NCBI GenBank assembly: GCA_017525875.1
Contig: JAFXSG010000008.1
Coordinates: forward strand, 1 to 64,000
Direction of reading: 5' to 3'
Length of the DNA stretch: 64,000 bases
DNA from: Clostridia bacterium
GTDB taxonomy: Bacteria; Bacillota; Clostridia; Christensenellales; CAG-138
The position numbers and the translations under genes are program-made. Positions 9,492 to 17,356 of the stretch are shown here, in pieces (the first letter of the stretch is position 1; each line of letters opens with the position of its first letter). The notes under the pieces are model-generated. The model saw only the letters and a list, made by a program, of their open reading frames with translations. It was not told where the DNA came from and did no database searches.

Positions 9492-9508
9492 AGTGAGCCG
9501 GAACTCGA

Positions 9509-11257
9509 TTATTTCTTGTAGAGATCCCTCTTGACGTAGTGGGTGTGGAGCAGCTCATGCGCCTTGTGAGAGCCGGGTTTCTCGAGGAACTCCTTGTAAA
9601 GCTGCTGGACCTCGGGATTCTCGTGGGACTTCCTGAGGGACATTGCCGCATCCTCGCCATAGAGGCCCGCCGCACGGTCTGCGCGCAGGTCGGTGAAGTT
9701 CCTGACGTAGCCGGGCTGATGGGGCTGACCGCCGCCGTTGACGCAGCCGCCGGGGCAAGCCATGACTTCGATGAAGTGATAGTTCTTCTCGCCGGAACGG
9801 ACCATATCAAGAAGCTTGGACGCGTTCTCAAGGCCGCTGGTAACGGCGACGTTGACGTCCATACCCGCAACGTGTACGGTGGCTTCCTTGATGGCGTCGG
9901 TGCCGCGGACCGCATGGATATCGAGGCTCTCAAGAGGCTTGCCCTCAAGGATCTCGTAAACGGTGCGGAGAGCAGCTTCCATAACGCCGCCGGTCGCGCC
10001 GAAGATGTGACCTGCGCCGGACGCCATGCCGAGGAACGGATCGCAGACTTCGTCGGGCAGCTCGGTGAACTTGATGCCGGCCTTCCTGATCATCTTCGCA
10101 AGCTCACGGGTGGTGAGGGAAACGTCGATGGTCCTCATGCCGTTGGTGGTCAGCTCATCGCGGGAAGCTTCGAACTTCTTCGCAGTGCAGGGCATGATGG
10201 AAACAACGACGATGTCCTTGGGATCGATACCGGCCTTCTCGGCGTAGTAGGTCTTTACGAGAGCGCCGAACATGCCCTGCGGGCTGCGGCAGGAGGAAAG
10301 GTTCTCGATGAAATCGGGATAGTAGGTCTCGCAGAACTTGATCCAGCCGGGAGAGCAGGAGGTGATGAGGGGCAGCTTGCCGCCGTTCTTGACGCGGTCG
10401 ATGAACTCGGTGCCTTCCTCCATGATGGTGACGTCAGCAGCGTTGTCCACGTCGAATACGCGGTCGAAGCCGAGGCGCTTAAGAGCGGCGATCATCTTGC
10501 CCTCAACGTTGGTGCCGATGGGCATGCCGAACTCCTCACCGAGCTGAACACGGACGGAGGGAGCGGGACCGACGACGACGTGCTTGGTGGGATCAGCGAG
10601 AGCTTCCCAGACCTTCTGGGTGTCGTCACGCTCCTGCAGAGCGCCGGTCGGGCAGACTGCGATGCACTGGCCGCAGTGGATGCAGCTGGTCTCCGCAAGG
10701 CCGACTTCGAATGCGCTCGAGATGTGGGTCTTGAAACCGCGCTGGTTGGGACCGATGACGGATACGTGCTGGTTGTGCTTGCAGACCGCTACGCAGCGGC
10801 GGCAGAGGATGCACTTGCTGTTGTCGCGGATGAGGTGGATCGCGGAATCATCGATATCGGGCTTCAGCTCTTCGCCGAACTGATATTTATGAGGATCGCA
10901 CTCATATTCCTGGGAGAGGGTCTGCAGTTCGCAGTTGGTGCTGCGGACGCAGCCGAGGCAGTCCATCCTGTGGTTGGAGAGGATCAGCTCGAGGGTCTTT
11001 TTGCGGGAATCGCGGATGGCGGGGGTGTTGGTCTGGACCTCCATGCCCTCTGCGACCTGCTGCAGACATGCGACGGGGTTGCTCCTCGCACCTTTGCACT
11101 CGACGACGCAGAGACGGCATGCGCCGATCGCGTTGACGTCCTTGAGGTAGCAAAGGGTGGGGATGCGGATGCCGGCCTGTTCAGCTGCCTGCAGAATGGT
11201 GTAATTCGCAGGAACCTGAATGTCCATGCCGTTAATCTTCATGTTGATCATATCCAT
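9509..11257 (-). CDS. hydA: NADH-linked [FeFe] hydrogenase catalytic subunit
   Basis: A 582-residue iron-only hydrogenase that interconverts protons and H2, with electrons passed through the NuoF/NuoE-like partners of this operon. The N-terminus has a [2Fe-2S] domain (Cys36, 47, 50, 64). A His/Cys cluster (HRMDCLGCVRSTNC) and two [4Fe-4S] ferredoxin motifs follow. The H-cluster domain has L2 MPCTAKKFE and L3 EVMACPGGCVNGGGQP. The L1 motif reads TSCSPGW, with serine where TSCCPxW is the textbook form. The protein lacks the extra C-terminal [2Fe-2S] domain of Thermotoga HydA. It is the last gene of the operon, with AAGGAG 7 nt before the ATG. The gene set matches trimeric electron-bifurcating hydrogenases, though bifurcation itself is an inference. 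Confidence 0.92.
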   Translation of the reverse strand: MDMINMKINGMDIQVPANYTILQAAEQAGIRIPTLCYLKDVNAIGACRLCVVECKGARSNPVACLQQVAEGMEVQTNTPAIRDSRKKTLELILSNHRMDCLGCVRSTNCELQTLSQEYECDPHKYQFGEELKPDIDDSAIHLIRDNSKCILCRRCVAVCKHNQHVSVIGPNQRGFKTHISSAFEVGLAETSCIHCGQCIAVCPTGALQERDDTQKVWEALADPTKHVVVGPAPSVRVQLGEEFGMPIGTNVEGKMIAALKRLGFDRVFDVDNAADVTIMEEGTEFIDRVKNGGKLPLITSCSPGWIKFCETYYPDFIENLSSCRSPQGMFGALVKTYYAEKAGIDPKDIVVVSIMPCTAKKFEASRDELTTNGMRTIDVSLTTRELAKMIRKAGIKFTELPDEVCDPFLGMASGAGHIFGATGGVMEAALRTVYEILEGKPLESLDIHAVRGTDAIKEATVHVAGMDVNVAVTSGLENASKLLDMVRSGEKNYHFIEVMACPGGCVNGGGQPHQPGYVRNFTDLRADRAAGLYGEDAAMSLRKSHENPEVQQLYKEFLEKPGSHKAHELLHTHYVKRDLYKK

Positions 11258-11268
11258 ATCGGTTCTCC

Positions 11269-13062
11269 TTATTTCTTGACGATTGCGTTGAACTTACAGG
11301 TCTCGATGCAAGCGCCGCACTTGATGCACTTGGTGGTGTCGATCACATGGGGCTCCTTGACCTTTCCGGAAATCGCGCCTACGGGGCACTTGCGTGCGCA
11401 AGCGGTGCAGCCGCGGCATACATCGGGCTGGATGTAGTAGCGCATCAGGTTCTTGCAGACGCCGGCGGGACAGCGCTTTTCAACAACGTGTGCCTCATAC
11501 TCGTCGCGGAAATACTTCAGAGTGGAGAGGACGGGGTTGGGAGCGGTCTGGCCGAGTGCGCAGAGGGAGTTCGCCTTGATGTATTTGCAGAGCTCTTCGA
11601 GCTTGTCAAGATCCTCGAGAGTGCCGTTGCCTTCGGTGATCTTGTTGAGCAGCTCGAGCAGCCTCCTGGTGCCGATACGGCAGGGGGTGCACTTACCGCA
11701 GCTCTCGTCGACGGTGAAGTCGAGGAAGAAGCGTGCGAAGTCGACCATACAGGTGCTGTCGTCGGTAACGATCATACCGCCGGAACCCATCATAGCGCCG
11801 ATCCTGGTCAGGTTGCCGTAGTCGATCGGGGTGTCGAGCAGGGATGCGGGGATGCAGCCGCCGGAAGGACCGCCGGTCTGAACAGCCTTGAACTTCCTGC
11901 CGTTGGGGATGCCGCCGCCGATGTCATAGATGATGTGGCGAAGGGTCGTGCCGAGGGGGATCTCAACAAGACCGGTGTTGTTGATAGCGCCGCCGAGTGC
12001 GAAGACCTTGGTGCCCCTGGAATCCTCGGTGCCCATGGATGCGAACCAATCAGCGCCCTTGAGGATGATCTGGGGGATGTTTGCGAGGGTCTCGACGTTG
12101 TTGATGATGGTCGGCTTAGCGAACAGGCCCTTGTTTGCGGGGAACGGGGGCTTGTTGCGGGGCTCACCGCGGTTGCCCTCGATGGAGGTCAGAAGCGCGG
12201 TCTCTTCGCCGCAGACGAATGCGCCTGCGCCGAGACGGACGTCGATATCGAAATTGAAGCCGGTGCCGAAGATGTCCTCGCCGAGGAGGCCGTATTCACG
12301 GGCCTGGCCGATGGCGACTTCGAGACGGTGGACTGCGATGGGGTACTCTGCACGGACGTAGATATAACCCTTGGAAGCGCCGATCGCGTAGCCGGCGATA
12401 GCCATTGCTTCAAGAACGGCGTGGGGGTCGCCCTCGAGGACGGACCTGTCCATGAATGCGCCGGGGTCGCCCTCGTCAGCATTACATACGACGTATTTCT
12501 GATCGGCAGTGTTTGCTGCTGCGAACTGCCACTTGGTGCCGGTCGGGAAGCCTGCGCCGCCGCGGCCGCGGAGGCCGGACTTCTTCATGACGTCGATGAC
12601 TTCCTGAGGAGTCATCTCGGTGAGGACCTTACCGAGCGCCTGATAGCCGTCCATCGCGATGTACTCTTCGATGTTCTCGGGGTCGATAACGCCGCAGTTG
12701 CGGAGCGCGACGCGGAGCTGGGTCTTGTAGAAGTTGGTCTCGCCAAGGGCGGGAACGTCCTCCAGCTTGAGGCCTTCAGCCTCTTTGTAAACAAGGCGCT
12801 CGACGACGCGGCCCTTGAGCAGATGCTCTTCCGCGATGTCGGTGACGTCTTCTACCTTTACGTGGCTGTAGAAGGTACCTTCGGGGTAGACGATCATTAC
12901 GGGGCCGTTGGCGCAGAGACCGAAGCAGCCGGTGCGGACGATCTTGATCTCATCGGTCAGACCGAGCCTGTCGATTTCCCTCTGCAGCTTTTCGCCGATG
13001 GCCTGGCTGCCGCCGCTGGTACAACCGGTACCGCCGCAAATCAAAACATGTGAACGGATCAT
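11269..13062 (-). CDS. hydB: NuoF-like NADH-binding subunit of the hydrogenase
   Basis: A 597-residue flavoprotein that binds FMN and NAD(H) and passes electrons to or from HydA. It has an N-terminal thioredoxin-like [2Fe-2S] domain (residues 1-95, with GGTGCTSGG and RTGCFGLCANGP). The NuoF core carries SGLRGRGGAGFPTGTKW (FMN/NADH loop) and the [4Fe-4S] motif ESCGKCTPCRIGTRR. A C-terminal pair of ferredoxin [4Fe-4S] sites follows (CRGCTACARKCP and CIKCGACIETC). This domain order is that of HydB in Thermotoga-type bifurcating hydrogenases. It lies between the small [2Fe-2S] protein (18 nt upstream) and hydA (11 nt downstream). No maturation genes (hydE, hydF, hydG) occur in the window, so they must be elsewhere. 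Confidence 0.93.
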   Translation of the reverse strand: MIRSHVLICGGTGCTSGGSQAIGEKLQREIDRLGLTDEIKIVRTGCFGLCANGPVMIVYPEGTFYSHVKVEDVTDIAEEHLLKGRVVERLVYKEAEGLKLEDVPALGETNFYKTQLRVALRNCGVIDPENIEEYIAMDGYQALGKVLTEMTPQEVIDVMKKSGLRGRGGAGFPTGTKWQFAAANTADQKYVVCNADEGDPGAFMDRSVLEGDPHAVLEAMAIAGYAIGASKGYIYVRAEYPIAVHRLEVAIGQAREYGLLGEDIFGTGFNFDIDVRLGAGAFVCGEETALLTSIEGNRGEPRNKPPFPANKGLFAKPTIINNVETLANIPQIILKGADWFASMGTEDSRGTKVFALGGAINNTGLVEIPLGTTLRHIIYDIGGGIPNGRKFKAVQTGGPSGGCIPASLLDTPIDYGNLTRIGAMMGSGGMIVTDDSTCMVDFARFFLDFTVDESCGKCTPCRIGTRRLLELLNKITEGNGTLEDLDKLEELCKYIKANSLCALGQTAPNPVLSTLKYFRDEYEAHVVEKRCPAGVCKNLMRYYIQPDVCRGCTACARKCPVGAISGKVKEPHVIDTTKCIKCGACIETCKFNAIVKK

Positions 13063-13080
13063 ATTGCTAATTCTCCTCCA

Positions 13081-13452
13081 TTAATTTTCCGCAGCGCCGA
13101 TGGTGTACTCAGCGATGGGGTTGCCGCCTACGAGGTGCTTTTCGACGATCTCTTTCGCCTTCTCGGGAGTTACCTTGATGTAGGTCACGCGCTCTTTGTC
13201 GCCCTCGAAAACTTCGACGATGGGCTCAAAGCGGCACATACCGATGCAGCCGGTCTGGGTGACGGTGACCTTGTCGTTCAGGTTGCGCTTTGCAACTTCC
13301 TCAACGAGCGTGTTGAGGACCGGCCTTGCGCCTGCGGCAATACCGCAGGTAGCCATACCGACAGCAACGCGGATGTTTGCCTGACCCTCGCGGAGAACGA
13401 CCTTGTTCTGCATTCTCTCACGGATCTTTGCGAGTTCTTCCAATGATTTCAT
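13081..13452 (-). CDS. Thioredoxin-like [2Fe-2S] protein of the hydrogenase operon
   Basis: A 123-residue protein with the thioredoxin-fold [2Fe-2S] ferredoxin pattern: MATCGIAAG near residue 33, then TQTGCIGMCRFEP about 50 residues later. It resembles the free N-terminal domain of HydB and the C-terminal half of NuoE. It is probably an extra electron carrier or adaptor between the hydrogenase core and the signalling proteins. The stop lies 18 nt before hydB. Similar small proteins precede nuoF-like genes in many clostridial hydrogenase operons. Fold assignment is firm; its place in the electron path is inferred. Confidence 0.85.
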   Translation of the reverse strand: MKSLEELAKIRERMQNKVVLREGQANIRVAVGMATCGIAAGARPVLNTLVEEVAKRNLNDKVTVTQTGCIGMCRFEPIVEVFEGDKERVTYIKVTPEKAKEIVEKHLVGGNPIAEYTIGAAEN

Positions 13453-13502
13453 ACGGCTTGTTTCCTTTCGGTTTGATTATTTTGATTAAAAAAGTTTTGA
13501 TC

Positions 13503-14102
13503 TTATTGAGCGGTGTGGGCGCCTGCCGCCGCGTACTGCTCTTCGAGCGTATCGCGGACCCAAAGCAGCACCATCGGATCGCTCAGCGGCACGTCGTCGC
13601 CGAGGATGACGCGCATGTCCCTCGTGTCCAACGAGATGACAGTGCTTTCGGCTGCGCCGTCCTCCCCCGCTGCGCGGCTTATCGTGTGCGTGAACACGTA
13701 GTCAACGTCCGGAAAGCCCTGAAGCAGCGTGCAGACCGTGGAGACGATGTCCCCAAGCGGGGTGAAATCAAGGTGGTCCTTATGGAAGAACGCCGTGATC
13801 TCCGTGCCGCAGTTTTCGGGATCGACGCTGCGCTGAACTGACGAAAGCGTGATCCCGCCGCCGGTCTGCTCGGCAGCGAGCTTCAGAAGGGGGATGCCAA
13901 GGCCGACCTTTCGGGTGGTCCTGGTGGTGGAAAACGGATCGTGCACCGAAGCCAGGAATTCCGGGCTCATGCCGTAACCGTTGTCCTTGATGGACAGTTT
14001 GAGGGTGGTGTCGGTCTCGTCCAGAGTGATCTCCACAAGATCCGCCTCGGCGGTGATGGAGTTCTGAGCGATATCGAGAATATTTAAGGAAAGTTCCTTC
14101 AT
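13503..14102 (-). CDS. GHKL ATPase domain protein (histidine-kinase-like) of the hydrogenase operon
   Basis: A 199-residue soluble protein starting MKELSLNILDIAQNSITA, where the AQNS resembles an N-box. It continues with KDNGYGMSPEF (G1), KVGLGIPLLK (G2) and GTEITAFF. It has no phospho-acceptor histidine domain and no membrane segment, so it is an isolated ATP-binding domain like anti-sigma or stand-alone kinases. The C-terminal 80 residues show no motif I recognise. AAAGGAG lies 6 nt before the ATG at 14102. The gene follows the PHP gene by 25 nt. Similar ATPase genes are found beside sensory [FeFe] hydrogenases, suggesting a role in relaying redox or H2 status; the target is unknown. Confidence 0.8.
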   Translation of the reverse strand: MKELSLNILDIAQNSITAEADLVEITLDETDTTLKLSIKDNGYGMSPEFLASVHDPFSTTRTTRKVGLGIPLLKLAAEQTGGGITLSSVQRSVDPENCGTEITAFFHKDHLDFTPLGDIVSTVCTLLQGFPDVDYVFTHTISRAAGEDGAAESTVISLDTRDMRVILGDDVPLSDPMVLLWVRDTLEEQYAAAGAHTAQ

Positions 14103-14127
14103 GGCCCGCTCCTTTTCCTGGGATGCC

Positions 14128-14862
14128 TTACATTCTCCACTCGTCCTGCGCGGCTCGGAGGGCTTTGAAAAGCGCTGTACGGATCGTGTCCGCATCGTCA
14201 TCCCTGCAAGCGTCGAGATGGAGAAAGTTCTCTGCCTGATTGAGTTCCCACAGCCTGTGCGCATCGGACGAGACAACGAGCTTTCGCCCTTCTGCGAGGG
14301 CGTTGTTCTTTCTCTCGCGAAGCTCGGCAAGGCCGAAAACCGGTTTTTCCGGGAACGCGCCGAGGATCGCCAGCAGCCCGTTCGACTCTCGGTCGATGTG
14401 GGCCGGGTAGCAGATCCCGCCGAAACCGCGAACGAGCTGTGCGGCGTCTTCAATGGGAAGCGTCGTTGCCGCGGGCAGGAACCACGGGTCCTCGCCCACG
14501 ACTTCATCGCCCGGGCCCATGATGGGCTGGCTGCCGAAGATATCCACGCGGTTCTTGAGCGGCATTCTGTATTGCTGCAGCGCTTCATCGAACCTGAGCG
14601 CCGTGTCGAGATCCTCGAACAGGCACACCATGTGGACTTCCTCAGCGGTGGTCAGCTCCGTCCCCGCGACGGGAACGATGCCGTACTCGCTGCAGGCTTC
14701 AAAGAATGCAGGGCAGTTCTTGGTAGAGTTATGGTCGGTCAGCGCAACGATCTTGAGGCCGTTCAGGAATGCCATCCCGGCAATATTGCAGGGCGTCATG
14801 TCGTCGTCCCCGCAGGGAGACAGACAGGAGTGAACGTGAAGATCGTAGCTGAATGCTTCCAT
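14128..14862 (-). CDS. PHP-domain phosphoesterase
   Basis: A 244-residue metal-dependent phosphoesterase of the PHP superfamily. The metal-binding motifs are DLHVHSCLSPCGD (residues 7-19), ALTDHNSTKNCPAFF, PAHIDRESNG and SSDAHRLWE. These fit the first, second, third and fourth PHP motifs. The protein is the compact single-domain form (about 240 residues) seen in signalling operons rather than in DNA polymerases. It lies between a DRTGG-type gene (4-nt gap) and the GHKL ATPase gene. In Clostridia and Thermotogae such PHP genes accompany [FeFe] hydrogenase clusters. The substrate is unknown, possibly a phosphoprotein or nucleotide. Confidence 0.85.
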   Translation of the reverse strand: MEAFSYDLHVHSCLSPCGDDDMTPCNIAGMAFLNGLKIVALTDHNSTKNCPAFFEACSEYGIVPVAGTELTTAEEVHMVCLFEDLDTALRFDEALQQYRMPLKNRVDIFGSQPIMGPGDEVVGEDPWFLPAATTLPIEDAAQLVRGFGGICYPAHIDRESNGLLAILGAFPEKPVFGLAELRERKNNALAEGRKLVVSSDAHRLWELNQAENFLHLDACRDDDADTIRTALFKALRAAQDEWRM

Positions 14863-14866
14863 AGGC

Positions 14867-15199
14867 TCAGAGCTCTCCGAAGATCTTCCCGGAAAGGGCG
14901 AACGAAGGCTCCGGCGAGGAGAACAGGTTGATGCCGCGCATCTCCGCTGCTTTTATAAGGTCCTCACCCGGAACGACGCCCTCTGCGAGGATGACGCAAG
15001 CCACGTCCGTGAGCTGAGCGACGGCGATCACGTTTATGTTGCTCATGATCGTTACCCATGCGTCTCCGCTCGTTGCGCGGCCCATGACCCAGCTGAGCAG
15101 ATCGCCCGTGTAGCCGCCGGTCACTTCGCGCGAACCGTCCTCCACATAGTATGGAGTCAGTTCAAGTTTTTCTTTGAGCTGGTCAACTGTTATAGCCAC
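14867..15199 (-). CDS. DRTGG-type domain protein A of the hydrogenase operon
   Basis: A 110-residue protein resembling the DRTGG domain: ITVDQLKEKLELTPYY, then REVTGGYTGDLLSWVMG, then VAVILAEG-like beta strands (ACVILAEGVVPGEDLI). DRTGG domains are small regulatory folds linked to CBS and phosphotransacetylase proteins. I place the start at a GTG (15199) because a perfect AGGAGG lies 5 nt upstream (15210-15205). An upstream GTG at 15250 would overlap the preceding gene and has no ribosome binding site. A second DRTGG-type gene lies 1.8 kb upstream in the same operon. Function is probably ligand sensing, not shown by sequence. Confidence 0.75.
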   Translation of the reverse strand: MAITVDQLKEKLELTPYYVEDGSREVTGGYTGDLLSWVMGRATSGDAWVTIMSNINVIAVAQLTDVACVILAEGVVPGEDLIKAAEMRGINLFSSPEPSFALSGKIFGEL

Positions 15200-15239
15200 A
15201 GAAACCTCCTGATTTTCCGCAACAGCGGGAAATGAATCG

Positions 15240-16532
15240 TCAGTTTTCACCGTTTTGCTTTTCGAGCAGGCTCTTCAGGTGCTCTCTCATCATAACGACG
15301 CAGTCGTCGATATGTGCCTCGCCGCGAACGACGTCCTCCGCAAAGCAGCGGCAGGTCGGCGCGCCGCAGGAGCCGCAGTCGATCTGGGGCAGGGTCTCGT
15401 AGATATTCTCTATCTCCATCATCCTGCGGATCGATTCCATCCGGCTGATCGTGACGGCGGGCGGGGTGTATGCGAACGGGCGTGCATCGATGAGCTCGTC
15501 CGGAACGAAAGTGTCCGGCTCTTCGCCGCTGTGGGGCAGCCTGTTCATCGAAACGGGGAGATACCTCCTGAGGGACTGGAGACGGACCCTGGCGATGTAC
15601 GGGTTTTCGACCGTCATCGCGCCGCCTACGCAGCCGCCCGGGCAGGCGTTTAGCTCGATAAAGGTGACGTCGCCGAGCTGGCCGGTCTCGATCTTGTCGA
15701 GCACCTGGATCACGTTTTCGATGCCGTCGGCCGCGAGATAACCCTCGTTGAAAAGGGCTGAGGCTTCGCCGCCGGAGGACGCCCAGCTGAGGCCGATCAT
15801 GCCGGTCTCGGAAGAGGCCTTGGGCTGGTTGCCGCGCTTCATCGCGCCGATGAGGCGGAAATAGACCTCGCTTGCGGAAACGACGTGGTCAACGTAGACC
15901 TCCTGATCCTCCATCGTGCTCTTGACCCAGCTCACCTTTGCGGGGCAGGGCGAGATGAACACGGTGCGGATATCGTCGCTCTTGAGCTCCGGATGCTTGC
16001 GCATCGCCTCGCGGCGGGCGTATTTGCCGGCGATCTCCATGGGAGCGATGATGGGCAGAAGGTGCTTTATCAGCGTCGGGAAACGGAGCTTGATGAGGCG
16101 GACGACCGCGGGACAGGCGGAGCTGATGACCGGCAGGGGGATATCCTTGCGGTTCATGTAGCGGCGCGTGTACTCGGTCACGATCTCGGCGCCTTTGGCG
16201 ACCTCGAAAACGTCGTTAAAGCCGATATCGAGCAGGCCCTGAACGACGTAGTCCGCATCAGTCAGCTTGGTGAACTGACCGAAAAGCGACGGAGCGGGAA
16301 GCGCGATCAGGTACTTGCTTTGATCGAGATCGTCGAGCTTGTCGTAAACGGCACGCTTGGCTTTCTGCTCGCAGACCCGGATGCATTCACCGCAGTCGAT
16401 GCAGTCGAGAGGGTTGATGACCGCATGGCCGTCGCGTATCCGGATCGCTTCAGTCGGGCAGCGCTTAAGGCATGCGGTGCAGCCTTTGCACTTTTCCCTC
16501 TCGAGAAAAACCGAATGTTTGTATTCTTCCAT
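15240..16532 (-). CDS. Sensor-like [FeFe] hydrogenase (HydS type, without PAS domain)
   Basis: A 430-residue H-cluster protein distinct from HydA. The N-terminus has two [4Fe-4S] ferredoxin motifs (CKGCTACLKRCP, residues 15-26, and CIDCGECIRVC). The H-domain motifs are altered: L1 SSACPAVV (alanine where catalytic enzymes have the proton-relay cysteine), L2 SPCPAKVSW and L3 NACPGGCVGGAM. The C-terminus has a four-cysteine cluster (CGSCGAPTCRCFAE and a later Cys). This layout fits the putative sensory groups C/D of [FeFe] hydrogenases. The PAS domain of Thermotoga HydS is absent, which recalls group D. It lies among GHKL, DRTGG and PHP genes, suggesting an H2- or redox-sensing input rather than bulk H2 production. 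Confidence 0.82.
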   Translation of the reverse strand: MEEYKHSVFLEREKCKGCTACLKRCPTEAIRIRDGHAVINPLDCIDCGECIRVCEQKAKRAVYDKLDDLDQSKYLIALPAPSLFGQFTKLTDADYVVQGLLDIGFNDVFEVAKGAEIVTEYTRRYMNRKDIPLPVISSACPAVVRLIKLRFPTLIKHLLPIIAPMEIAGKYARREAMRKHPELKSDDIRTVFISPCPAKVSWVKSTMEDQEVYVDHVVSASEVYFRLIGAMKRGNQPKASSETGMIGLSWASSGGEASALFNEGYLAADGIENVIQVLDKIETGQLGDVTFIELNACPGGCVGGAMTVENPYIARVRLQSLRRYLPVSMNRLPHSGEEPDTFVPDELIDARPFAYTPPAVTISRMESIRRMMEIENIYETLPQIDCGSCGAPTCRCFAEDVVRGEAHIDDCVVMMREHLKSLLEKQNGEN

Positions 16533-16558
16533 GCAGCCTCCTTGGGGCGGCCGGCTTA

Positions 16559-16990
16559 TCAGCCGACCTTGAATTTGAGTTCGATCGTGGTGCCGACGCC
16601 GACGGTCGAATCGATGTTCATTTCATCGGAGTAGTTCTTCATGTTGGGAAGGCCCATGCCTGCGCCGAATCCGAGCGCACGGATGTTGTCCGGCGCGGTG
16701 GAGAAGCCCTCCTGCATTGCAGCGGCGATGTCCTTGATGCCGGGGCCGTGATCCGCGAGCACGATGCGGACCATGTCCTCATCCACGTACATATCGGCGG
16801 TGCCGCCGTTTGCGTGGATGACCATGTTGATCTCGCCCTCGTACATGGCGATCGCGACGCGCCTTGTGAGCTCCGGCGAAAAGCCAAGCTGCCTCATCAG
16901 CTTTTTGACTTTTACCGACGCTTCACCGGCAGAGGTGAAATCGTTGCCGTCAACATCGAAATGGAAACTCAGTTCTTCGTTTGCTGCCAT
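16559..16990 (-). CDS. RsbW/RsbT-like serine kinase or anti-sigma ATPase
   Basis: A 143-residue GHKL ATPase. The N-box is RRVAIAMYEGEINMVIHANG, the G1 box LADHGPGI, and the G2 box GFGAGMGLPNMKNY. The N-box carries MYEGEINMV instead of the common E-xxx-N spacing of histidine kinases, as in switch-protein kinases of the RsbT/RsbW family. These phosphorylate serine on antagonist proteins or bind sigma factors. No STAS-domain partner or sigma gene is visible in the window. It is 26 nt upstream of the sensor-like hydrogenase gene and 3 nt downstream of DRTGG protein B. A role in passing the hydrogenase sensor signal is an inference from context. Confidence 0.82.
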   Translation of the reverse strand: MAANEELSFHFDVDGNDFTSAGEASVKVKKLMRQLGFSPELTRRVAIAMYEGEINMVIHANGGTADMYVDEDMVRIVLADHGPGIKDIAAAMQEGFSTAPDNIRALGFGAGMGLPNMKNYSDEMNIDSTVGVGTTIELKFKVG

Positions 16991-16993
16991 TTT

Positions 16994-17332
16994 TCACCTT
17001 CCAAGCCCGGCTTCATACAGCCTGCCGCAGGCTTCGAACATCGAGTATTTGGTCGTCATCATGACGATACCGCTGTTCTCCGCGAAAAGCTGCATTTCCT
17101 CCGACGGGACCTTGCCGCGGACGAAAACGATGCATTCCATATCCATCATCATTGCGGTGCGGATGACCTGGGGGTTCATAAGCCCGGTCAGCAGCAGGCC
17201 CTGATGCTTTACGAATGCGAGCACGTCGCTCATCATATCGCTTCCGCAGGCGGAACAGACCTCTCCGTCGAGAAAATCGCTGCAGGTCAAAACCTGTGCC
17301 TCGAGTATTTCGGCAACACGGCTGACTTCCAT
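16994..17332 (-). CDS. DRTGG-type domain protein B of the hydrogenase operon
   Basis: A 112-residue protein (MEVSRVAEILEAQVLTC...). The strand-turn pattern SDMMSDVLAFVKHQGLLLTGL followed by CIVFVRGKVPSEEM matches the same fold as DRTGG protein A. It carries a short Cys pair (SACGSD). The two DRTGG-type proteins are diverged, not a recent duplication. It follows the NuoE-like gene by 24 nt and precedes the RsbW-like kinase by 3 nt. Probably a small regulatory ligand-binding protein; no ligand can be named. Confidence 0.7.
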   Translation of the reverse strand: MEVSRVAEILEAQVLTCSDFLDGEVCSACGSDMMSDVLAFVKHQGLLLTGLMNPQVIRTAMMMDMECIVFVRGKVPSEEMQLFAENSGIVMMTTKYSMFEACGRLYEAGLGR

Positions 17333-17356
17333 TTTATACCTCCGAATGAGCGGTTA

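Noticed and set aside
9539-13053. Long plus-strand frames opposite hydA and hydB
   Set aside because: They are shadows of GC-rich coding sequence. The minus-strand proteins carry all expected cysteine motifs.
15200-15250. GTG start at 15250 for DRTGG protein A
   Set aside because: It would overlap the preceding gene by 11 nt and has no ribosome binding site, whereas GTG 15199 has a perfect AGGAGG at 5 nt.
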